A stretch of 15,936 nt of DNA from JBDRGX01 sp043817485 [NCBI: bacterium] (GTDB lineage Bacteria; JBDRGX01): contig JBDRGX010000066.1 in the NCBI GenBank assembly GCA_043817485.1, positions 1 to 15,936 of the forward strand. The letters run 5' to 3'. Each line of letters opens with the position of its first letter. Position 1 is the first letter of the stretch. Position numbers and translations under genes: made by a program. Positions 1 through 6,827 of this stretch are shown here, piece after piece. The notes below the pieces were generated by a model. That model ran no database searches. It worked only from the letters and a program-made list of their open reading frames with translations, and was not told where the DNA came from.

Positions 1-1
1 A

Positions 2-1642
2 AAATTTAGTGATTTAGAAACATCTATTATCATAAAAGATCATATTATTGATATTAAAAAATTGGATGTTTATAATAAAGAAATTTACAAAATAAAAGCA
101 AGTGGCTTAATTCCAATAGGAGAAAAAATTAACAAAGAAAAAATGAATTTAGAAATACAGATTCCAAATAATTTTCTTTCTGTTTTAAATACATCTATAG
201 ATGAAATTACTAAAACATCTTGTACAGGGAAAAATGAACTTAAAATATATATAAATGGTTTTATGAATGATCCTAAAATTTATGGTCATATTTTAATTTC
301 AAAAGGAAATATAGAATTTACATCTTTTATTAAACCAATTAAAAATCTTATGTTAGATTTAGTTTTAGATGAAAATAAAGTATATATAAATAAATTAGAA
401 GGAAATATAGAAAAAGGATATTTTCAAGTAGTAAAATATCAACCAGGGCCTAATTTTGTACTAAAAGAATCTAAAATAGAAAATTTTGCCATAGGTATTA
501 TTACAGATATTAAAAATGGCATAAGAGTAAATATTCCCGGTTATATGAAAAAAAATGAATGGGGAAATGTAATTATCAGTGGACGAGAAAAAGGAAAACC
601 ATTTATTATCACAGAATCTTTATTAGAAGGTAATTTAATTTTATCAAAAGGTAAATTTACTTTTCCTCCTATTTTTGAAAAAAAAGAAAGCAGCAACAAA
701 GAAAATATTTTCGAAAGAATGAATATAAATGTTAAACTAAAAACAGGAAAAGGATTATGGTATGAAAGAAGTTGGCCAGGAATAGAATTTATGTGTGAAG
801 CAAAAGGTGAGATAGAAATCCAACAACAAAAAAAACAAATAAAAATTGTTGGAGAAGTAGAAGCAATTCCAAACAGAAGTTTTTTAAAATACTTAAATAC
901 ATTTTTTAAAATTAAAAAAGGGAAAATTAAATTTCCTTATACAGATGGAGAAATAGAATCTTTAATAAATTTTTCTGCTGAAACTACTGTAAAAAATGTT
1001 GTTAAAAAAAATGAATTAGATCAAAAAATAGAAAAATTTGATTGTACTATTTTTGTTTTTGTAAAAGAATGTAATCTTTTGCAATTTAATAGTAATAACT
1101 TAATTATAAATTCAAATCCTCAATTAGATTTAGACTATGAAAAAAATAAAGAAAAAATTTCAGCTCTTCTTACATTAGGAGAAATAAATATTACAATGGC
1201 TCCTAATCAATTTTTCAATGTTCTTACTATGCTCATAGAAGAAAAAATAGGGAAACCAATTACTAACATAGAACCACAAATTAAGTCGTTTTTAAATATA
1301 GATGTGCTTCAATTTAAAATGGGTTTTTTGGATAAAATAATAGAAAAAACATTAATGGATACTACTAATAATAAATTTAAACCTAATATAGAACAAAATA
1401 AAGATGTTCAAATTGTTTTTGGAAAATATGCTGGAGATATTTACATTTCATATAAAGTAAATATTGCAGATAATTCATTAGAAGGAAAAAAAACAGAAAT
1501 TTTGCAAAAATATGGCCAAGAAATTAATATAGAATATGAACTTACTACTCGCACTTTAATTAAATGGGAATGGATTAACAACTTAGGAAAAGAAAAAAAA
1601 GATGAATATAGAATTGGACTTGAATATAGAGAAACTTTTTAA
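2..1642 (+). CDS. tamB: TamB/DUF490-type translocation and assembly protein, C-terminal part (5' end outside window)
   Basis: The frame is open to the left edge, so the gene starts upstream; the TTG at 62 is only an internal codon. About 546 residues are visible, rich in short alternating beta-strand segments with Gly turns and 'G.I..G....P.I.G.I.I..G.I' repeats (for example around GFMNDPKIYGHILISKGNIE), as in the long beta-groove of AsmA/TamB proteins. The end (YGQEINIEYELTTRTLIKW...YRIGLEYRETF) resembles the TamB C-terminal domain, with alternating hydrophobic strands and a terminal Phe. TamB-family proteins span the periplasm and work with an Omp85 partner in outer-membrane protein insertion or lipid transfer. 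A TamA/Omp85-type gene lies immediately downstream on the opposite strand, which supports the call. The N-terminal membrane anchor is not in the window. The family assignment rests on architecture, the C-terminal pattern and context, because the sequence is highly diverged. Confidence 0.75.
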   Translation, partial: KFSDLETSIIIKDHIIDIKKLDVYNKEIYKIKASGLIPIGEKINKEKMNLEIQIPNNFLSVLNTSIDEITKTSCTGKNELKIYINGFMNDPKIYGHILISKGNIEFTSFIKPIKNLMLDLVLDENKVYINKLEGNIEKGYFQVVKYQPGPNFVLKESKIENFAIGIITDIKNGIRVNIPGYMKKNEWGNVIISGREKGKPFIITESLLEGNLILSKGKFTFPPIFEKKESSNKENIFERMNINVKLKTGKGLWYERSWPGIEFMCEAKGEIEIQQQKKQIKIVGEVEAIPNRSFLKYLNTFFKIKKGKIKFPYTDGEIESLINFSAETTVKNVVKKNELDQKIEKFDCTIFVFVKECNLLQFNSNNLIINSNPQLDLDYEKNKEKISALLTLGEINITMAPNQFFNVLTMLIEEKIGKPITNIEPQIKSFLNIDVLQFKMGFLDKIIEKTLMDTTNNKFKPNIEQNKDVQIVFGKYAGDIYISYKVNIADNSLEGKKTEILQKYGQEINIEYELTTRTLIKWEWINNLGKEKKDEYRIGLEYRETF

Positions 1643-1655
1643 TTTATAATAAGAA

Positions 1656-1790
1656 GAAGCGAGGATTCAAGGGGTCAAGAAAAGAAAAATAAAAGAATTC
1701 CACCCCCTGTCCTAACGGACACCCCCCCGCCCAAGCGGGGGACAAAAAGAAAAGTTCAAGAGGCTGAAAAACCCTTAAATCCTTAATTGT
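1656..1790. repeat. GC-rich palindromic intergenic island between convergent genes
   Basis: In a very AT-rich region this stretch holds two adjacent perfect hairpins: TGTCC-TAAC-GGACA (1708-1721) and CCCCCGC-CCAA-GCGGGGG (1724-1741). They are bracketed by an imperfect inverted repeat, AGGATTCAAGGGGT at 1662-1675 and ACCCTTAAATCCTT at 1771-1784. The layout (short terminal inverted repeats around an internal palindrome, about 125 bp, no coding capacity) resembles a small dispersed repeat or MITE-like element. It sits between the convergent ends of tamB and tamA, so it may also end transcription from both sides, but neither hairpin is followed by a proper T-tract. No second copy is present in this window. 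Confidence 0.55.
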
Positions 1791-1812
1791 TATTTTGTAT
1801 TCGAAATTCTTT

Positions 1813-3453
1813 TTATAAAATCTGTTTAATTTTAAAATGTATCTTAGCTAAAGAAAGTTTTTCCATAAAATCTTTTCCTTCACCAAACCCAAAAACTAAA
1901 CTTAAAATTCCAATTTTAGTTTTTTGTTTTATCCCGCAACCATATCCCGATCTTATAATACAAGATAAAGGTTCATAGACATAACCTGTATCCCAAAACA
2001 TAAAAAAAGGTTCTTTTAAATATTCTACAGTAAAAACACTTGTAGTAATTCCTCTAAATTGTCCTTCTCTAAAACCTCTTAAATTTACTGCACCACCTAA
2101 TTTAAAATATTCGGATAAAAAAACTTTTTTTTGTTTTGGTATAAGATATGAAGAAAATAATAATCTAAACATCATTGTTGAATTAAGAACAGAGAAAAAA
2201 TATATTTCTTCATTTATTATTTTTTTTCTAAAATCAGTTTCTTTTTCTAATTTTCTTTTTTCTATATCAAAATTAATTTCTGCTTTAACTCCAGAATTAG
2301 CCATAAATAAATCATTTAAAGAATTATAAAATAAAGTAATACCTGTAATATCTTTTTTTATTTTTATATCTTCATCAATTATTTTTTCATTTCCATATCT
2401 AAATTTTATTTTTGAATAAGCTAACAAATCAAATCCTAATCCAAATTCTTTTTTAATTTGTTTTAATTCTTGTTCCTCATAAATAAAATAATTTCCACTA
2501 AATTCGATTGGAAAAAATAAACCAGTATGAATATTTAAAAAAAAAGTTTTACTTAAAGAATTTTTTTCAAAAAAATAAGAATTTTGTTCTCCTCTTCCTA
2601 AAATATTGCTAATCATTAAATTTAATGAACCGTAAAAATTTTTTTGATTATTTCCAATTAACCCATCAAAAGATCCTAAATGTTTTTCTTCAATCAAAAA
2701 ATCTAAATTTACTAAATTATTTTTTTCATCAAAATTTATTTTATGATCTTTTAAAAAAACAATAGAAGATTTTTCTAAAAGTTTAATTGATTCATTAAAT
2801 TTATAAATTTTAAAAATTTCGCCAGATTTAATTTTTATTATTTTTGTAATAGTTGAATTTTTTGTTTTTTTATTTCCAACAATATTTATTTGTCCAATTT
2901 TGGGAGGGTCGCCTTTATTAATAAGTAAAATGCAAGAGATTGTACCTGTGCTTTTATTTAAACAAAAATTACCTAATGTTATTTTTGTATTTAAAAATCC
3001 TTGTTTTTTATACCATTCTATAATATTTTTTATATCTTTTTCTAATTGATAATCAAAAAATATATTATCTTTTTTGCTCTCTATTAAGAGACGAATTTTT
3101 TTTTCTTCTTGTAAAGAAACTCCTTCAATTATTATTTTTTCTATAACAAAACAAGGGCCTTCTTTAAATAATAAAGTAATTATTTCATTATTTTTTTGTA
3201 TATCAATATTTGTAAGCAAATATCCTTTTTCTTTGTATAAAAAAAGAATTTTTTTAACTGCTAAATTAATAGATTCAAGCGTATTTTCTTTAGAAAAGTA
3301 ATTTTGAAGATATGATGAGGTAAAAACTTTATTTTCTTTAAATTCAATATTTAATGAATAAAAATAGGTTGGAAAAAAACAAATAATAAAAACAAAAAAT
3401 TTAATTATTTTTCCCAAATTTTTGGCAATTTTCCATGTTTTTTTAAAATACAA
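1813..3453 (-). CDS. tamA: Omp85-superfamily outer-membrane protein, TamA/BamA-like
   Basis: A protein of up to 546 residues with an N-terminal hydrophobic segment (about residues 17-33) that looks like a signal peptide. Three POTRA-like repeats follow (about 35-105, 105-182 and 187-257), the last ending in VNLDFLIEEK, a typical POTRA end. The C-terminal half (about 260-546) has alternating beta-barrel strands and the diagnostic Omp85 motif LGGAVNLRGFREG (LRGF at 458-461) that caps the barrel. Omp85 proteins insert beta-barrel proteins into the outer membrane; three POTRAs and the neighbouring tamB favour TamA over BamA. It is the last gene of the hppA-pyrF operon. No ATG is available: the longest frame starts at a TTG (3453) inside the end of pyrF, while TTG at 3417 leaves a better-placed signal peptide and overlaps the pyrF stop by 13 nt. 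The start is therefore uncertain. The last residue is Leu rather than the usual Phe. Confidence 0.8.
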   Translation of the reverse strand: MYFKKTWKIAKNLGKIIKFFVFIICFFPTYFYSLNIEFKENKVFTSSYLQNYFSKENTLESINLAVKKILFLYKEKGYLLTNIDIQKNNEIITLLFKEGPCFVIEKIIIEGVSLQEEKKIRLLIESKKDNIFFDYQLEKDIKNIIEWYKKQGFLNTKITLGNFCLNKSTGTISCILLINKGDPPKIGQINIVGNKKTKNSTITKIIKIKSGEIFKIYKFNESIKLLEKSSIVFLKDHKINFDEKNNLVNLDFLIEEKHLGSFDGLIGNNQKNFYGSLNLMISNILGRGEQNSYFFEKNSLSKTFFLNIHTGLFFPIEFSGNYFIYEEQELKQIKKEFGLGFDLLAYSKIKFRYGNEKIIDEDIKIKKDITGITLFYNSLNDLFMANSGVKAEINFDIEKRKLEKETDFRKKIINEEIYFFSVLNSTMMFRLLFSSYLIPKQKKVFLSEYFKLGGAVNLRGFREGQFRGITTSVFTVEYLKEPFFMFWDTGYVYEPLSCIIRSGYGCGIKQKTKIGILSLVFGFGEGKDFMEKLSLAKIHFKIKQIL

Positions 3454-3641
3454 AAAATTTCATTTCTCATTGTAATAGCAGATTCTCGAGATGCTAAATA
3501 AAATTCTTTTTGACTATAATTAGAATTCATATAAGCAAAAATTATACTTCTGGAAGCATTAATTAAAGCTCCATATCCATCATCATTAAAACAAGGGATT
3601 ATATTTTTTGCATTAGCACCTTGTGTCCCATATCCAGGCAC
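3405..3641 (-). pseudogene. pyrF: pyrF, 3' fragment after a frameshift (C-terminal third of OMP decarboxylase)
   Basis: This frame carries the conserved end of type 2 OMP decarboxylase: PGYGTQGANAKN, the phosphate-binding loop region, then DGYGALINASRSIIFAY. It begins in a different frame from the 5' part (3613-4326). Reading through with one base fewer in the ten-base A run at 3643-3652 gives PNNFFLVPGYGTQGAN, the expected family sequence, and one protein of about 306 residues. The ATG-less start at 3641 is only the first usable codon in the frame, and I do not think this piece is translated independently. Its end overlaps the start of the downstream Omp85 gene. Confidence 0.85.
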
Positions 3642-4326
3642 TAAAAAAAAAATTGTTGGGCATTATACATCTTAATGCTTTTGCATCTTCAGAATGTGTA
3701 GCTCCAACTACTGCTCCTATACAAGAATATTTTTTTTCCCCTTTTAAATCTTTTCCAATTTTATCAATATATTCTGCTATTTTTTCATAAATTTTTTTAC
3801 CATTTGAAGTAATTTGATCTTGTATTTCAACAGAAGAAGGATTAGAAGTTTTAACTAAAATAAATATTCCTTTATTTCGTTTTTCGCAAACTTCTATAAA
3901 AGGAGATATACTATCACTACCAAGATATGGATTAATAGTTATAAAATCTACTTCAAAATCAGAAGAAGAATACGCCAAAGCATATGCTTTGGCGGTATTT
4001 CCTATATCCCCTCGTTTTACATCTCCTATAACCATCAATCCATTTTCTTTAGCATATTTTATTGTTTCTTTAAAAGCTTTTAATCCTTCAATTCCATATT
4101 GTTCATAAAACGCTATTTGTATTTTTACTGCTGGAACAATATCTTTTATTGCATCTATAGTCAATTTATTAAATTCTATAATTGTGTCTTTAATTCCCTC
4201 AAAAAAAATTCCTTTTCTTTTTTTTAAAAAATCTGGTATTTTATCAAAATCTGAATCTAAACCTACAATACAAGGATTTTTTTTTTGATCAATAGACAAA
4301 ATTAGTCTATCTATTATATTTTCCAT
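3613..4326 (-). pseudogene. pyrF: Orotidine 5'-phosphate decarboxylase (type 2), 5' part, frameshifted
   Basis: PyrF converts OMP to UMP, the last step of de novo pyrimidine synthesis, in the cytoplasm. The segment shows the family hallmarks: VGLDSDFDKIP near residue 20 and the catalytic DVKRGDIGNTAKAYA motif with Asp102, Lys104 and Asp107, followed by TINPYLGSD. The sequence and the reconstructed length of about 306 residues fit the longer type 2 subfamily. The frame leaves homology at the 3643-3652 A run, where ...MPNNFF continues as out-of-frame FSAWIWDTRC before a stop. Without the restored C-terminal phosphate-binding loop the product should be inactive. The ATG directly abuts the hppA stop (TAAATG) with no clear ribosome binding site of its own, which suggests translational coupling. 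A second ten-base run (4277-4286) near the 5' end is in frame. Confidence 0.9.
3643..3652. other. Ten-base A run at the pyrF frameshift
   Basis: Ten A on the plus strand (ten T in the coding strand). The 5' and 3' pyrF frames meet here, and nine bases would join them into one protein. It is a candidate site of polymerase slippage, phase variation or sequencing error. Confidence 0.9.
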
Positions 4327-5178
4327 TTATTTAAATAATACATTTTTAACTACAAAAGAAGCAAAAACTAATGATACTGTAGACATCAATTTAATTAAAA
4401 TGTTTATTGCTGGACCAGAAGTATCTTTAAAAGGATCTCCAACAGTATCTCCTATTACAGCAGCTTTATGAGAGAAAGATCCTTTTCCACCATGTTCTCC
4501 ACCTTCTATAAATTTTTTAGCATTGTCCCAAATACCACCAGTATTAGCCATCATTATAGCCAAAACAAAACCAGAACATGTAGCACCTAATAATAAACCA
4601 ATAACAGTTTCTACGCCAAAAATACATCCAGTTAAAACTGGAACAATAATAGCCATAAGCGATGGAATAATCATTTCTTTTTGAGAAAATTTAGTACCAA
4701 TATCTACACATTTTATATAATCTGGCTCTGCTTTATTTTCCATAATTCCAACAATTTCTTTAAATTGTCTTCTTACTTCTATAACAATTTGTTGTGCTGC
4801 TCTTCCTACTGCTTGCATTGTTAAAGCAGAAAAAACAAAAGGTAACATAGCACCAATAAATAAACCAAAAATTATTTTAGGATTAAGCAAAGATAAATTT
4901 AATTGAGTACAACCAAGTAAAGCTACTTGATTTTTATAAGCAGCAATTAAAGCTAATGCTGTTAAAGCTGCAGAACCAATAGCAAAACCTTTTCCTGTAG
5001 CTGCAGTTGTATTTCCTAATGAATCTAAAGCATCTGTTTTTTCTCTAACACTTGGATCTAAATGAGCCATTTCAGCATTTCCACCAGCATTATCTGCTAC
5101 TGGACCATAAGCATCTGTTGCTAAAGTAATTCCTAATGTACTTAACATTGCAACTGCTGCTATAGATATTCCATACAA
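4327..5178 (-). pseudogene. hppA: Membrane pyrophosphatase, 3' fragment after a frameshift
   Basis: This is the C-terminal part of the HppA pump. The frame opens with [19 protein letters not shown] followed by [17 protein letters not shown], one of the strictly conserved cytoplasmic pyrophosphate-binding loops. It continues through [14 protein letters not shown] and the late loop [17 protein letters not shown]. In [10 protein letters not shown], Ala and Gly occupy the positions that are Lys and Thr in K+-independent enzymes, so a K+-dependent enzyme is indicated. It joins the 5' part if one base is removed from the nine-base run at 5211-5219. The ATG at 5178 is internal to a transmembrane region and has no good ribosome binding site, so independent translation is unlikely. 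The stop TAA touches the pyrF ATG. Confidence 0.9.
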
Positions 5179-5191
5179 ACCAAGATTAAAA

Positions 5192-6421
5192 TTAGTGGCT
5201 CCACCAGAGCAAAAAAAAACTAATAAGAATAACTATTCCAACTGTCAATACTGGAATAACTGTTGAAAGCATCCCAGTAGCCAAACCACTAATAAGTAAA
5301 GTAGCTGGACCTGTTTTAGATGCATCAGCCACTTTTTTAGTAGGAGAATAAGTATGTGAAGTAAAATATTCTGTAGATAAACCAATAATAACACCAGAAA
5401 TAAGACCACTTAAAATACTAATATAAATTCCTAAATATTCAATACCTAAAACCATTTTTATTAAAAAATATGCACCTATAGCCACTAAAATTGAACTTAC
5501 AAAAACACCTCTTCTTAAAGCACCAAGTAATGTTCCTTGTGAAGCATTTTCAGAAGTTTTAACAAAAAAAGTTCCAATTATAGAAGATATAATTCCAAAT
5601 CCAGCAAGCAACAAAGGAAATATTGCTCCTTTATAAGAAAGTCCTGTTACTACAGACAAAGCTATTGCTGCAATAATTGATCCTAAATAAGATTCATAAA
5701 GATCTGCTCCCATTCCAGCAACATCACCAACATTATCACCAACATTATCAGCAATAACAGCTGGATTTCTCGGATCATCTTCTGGAATACCAGCTTCTAA
5801 TTTACCTACAAGATCTGCTCCTACATCAGCAGCTTTTGTAAAAATTCCTCCACCTACACGAGCAAATAAAGCAACAAAACTTGCTCCCATTGCTTGACAT
5901 AACATTACATTTGCTATTGATTGAATTTTTGCATTAGTTTCTAAATTACGATAATACCAACTTAAAAGATTGAACCAAAAATTCAAATCAATAAGTGCAA
6001 AGCCAACAACACATAATCCCATTACAGCACCACTTGAAAAAGCAATTTTCAAACCTTTACTTAAACTTGTTCTACAAGCATTAGTAGTTCGCACACTTGA
6101 TTTTGTTGCAATATTCATTCCAAGAAAACCAGCAAGTGCAGACCAAAAACCACCAGTTATAAAAGCAAATGGAACAAAAAAAGTTATATAATCATTTAAA
6201 GCCAAAACCATTAAAATAGTAAAAACAATACCAAAAATTATAGATACTGTGCGATATTGTCTTTTCAAAAAAGCCATAGACCCTTCTCTTACAGCTTTTG
6301 CTATTTTTTTCATTTCTAAAGTACCTTCATCCTGTTTTAATATATAAGACGCTAAAAAAAATGCAGTTCCTAAAGCTAAAACAGGACAAATAAAAATAAA
6401 TACTAAATTCCAATCTATCAT
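5192..6421 (-). pseudogene. hppA: K+-dependent, probably Na+-translocating membrane pyrophosphatase, 5' part, frameshifted
   Basis: HppA hydrolyses pyrophosphate and pumps Na+ or H+ across the inner membrane. The N-terminal 409 residues are visible, with many hydrophobic helices and the conserved loops GGGIFTKAADVGADLVGK (about 190-207), DDPRNPAVIADN and NVGDNVGD (about 215-233), which bind Mg-pyrophosphate. GADLYESYLGS places a Glu at 243, as in Na+-pumping bacterial enzymes; plant-type H+ pumps have Gly there and the Glu a few residues later. With the 3' part (4327-5178) the protein would have about 697 residues, normal for the family. The frame is lost at the T run in ...[10 protein letters not shown], giving LLWWSH and a stop; with one T fewer it reads [20 protein letters not shown]. 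The start is secure: AAGGAGG lies 7 nt upstream of the ATG, and a consensus promoter lies before it. Confidence 0.93.
5211..5219. other. Nine-base A run at the hppA frameshift
   Basis: Nine A on the plus strand (T in the coding strand), inside a transmembrane segment. Eight bases would rejoin the two hppA frames into one family-consistent protein. Confidence 0.9.
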
Positions 6422-6428
6422 TCCAAAG

Positions 6429-6435
6429 CCTCCTT
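6429..6435 (-). promoter_or_regulatory. Strong ribosome binding site of hppA
   Basis: AAGGAGG on the minus strand, 7 nt before the ATG at 6421. It is close to the full anti-Shine-Dalgarno match and fixes the start codon. Confidence 0.85.
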
Positions 6436-6468
6436 TTAAATTAATAAAAAATTATTTTTTTTAAAAGA

Positions 6469-6497
6469 ATTCTATTGAAATAGTTTATTTTTGTCAA
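6469..6497 (-). promoter_or_regulatory. Sigma70-type promoter of the hppA-pyrF-tamA operon
   Basis: Read on the minus strand: TTGACA (6497-6492), a 17-nt spacer, then TAGAAT (6474-6469). The -35 box is consensus, the -10 differs at one position, and the spacing is optimal. Transcription would start near 6462, about 40 nt before the hppA ATG. Confidence 0.75.
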
Positions 6498-6593
6498 TAA
6501 ATATTAACTAATTTATTTATTTTTGTTTTTTAATTTAAACTTATTTTTTAATCAATTTGTTTAAAATTCACATACAAATATTGTATTTAATTA

Positions 6594-6623
6594 TTGACAA
6601 TAATACATTAAGTTATATATATT
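6594..6623 (+). promoter_or_regulatory. Putative sigma70-type promoter for the helicase-nuclease gene
   Basis: Consensus TTGACA at 6594-6599, with TATATA at 6616-6621 (16-nt spacer) or TATATT at 6618-6623 (18-nt spacer). It faces the helicase gene, which would then have an unusually long leader of about 200 nt. AT-rich background makes chance -10 boxes common, but a full TTGACA at correct spacing is less so. Confidence 0.5.
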
Positions 6624-6674
6624 TTTTCCATATTAAAATAAATTTTCAATTTAAAATTTTCAATAAATGCAAAT

Positions 6675-6808
6675 GTTTCTACCAATATTCCGTTCCTAAA
6701 GAAACAAATTAAATAAAATACAATATTTCTACAAAACATTGTAATATTGTAGAAACAGGGGCTTGTCCCTGTCCTTTGTAGTTCGAAGTACGGATAACCG
6801 CTTTACAA
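6675..6808 (+). promoter_or_regulatory. Hairpin-rich leader region upstream of the helicase gene
   Basis: In order: GTTTCT (6675-6680) pairs with AGAAAC (6700-6705). CAATATT (6721-6727) can pair with AATATTG (6743-6749), and TTTCTACAA (6726-6734) with TTGTAGAAA (6747-6755); these two share bases and exclude each other. ACAGGG-GCTTGT-CCCTGT forms a third hairpin (6755-6772). TTGTAG recurs directly at 6747 and 6776, and a less AT-rich tail with TTCGAA follows to about 6808. The region is either a dispersed palindromic repeat or a structured leader; no known riboswitch class is recognised. Together with the two promoters, this is all I see in the 406-bp gap 6422-6827. Confidence 0.45.
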
Positions 6809-6827
6809 GAAAATATAAAAATAACAT

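Noticed and set aside
1787-1978. Plus-strand open frame of 63 codons opposite the end of the Omp85 gene
   Set aside because: It lies antisense to a well-supported gene and has no family resemblance and no ribosome binding site; the same holds for antisense frames at 3074-3301, 5970-6191, 9131-9322 and 14312-14512.
6422-6827. CRISPR array or tRNA in the largest intergenic gap
   Set aside because: The repeats are inverted and of different lengths with no regular spacing, and no cloverleaf or CCA end is visible.
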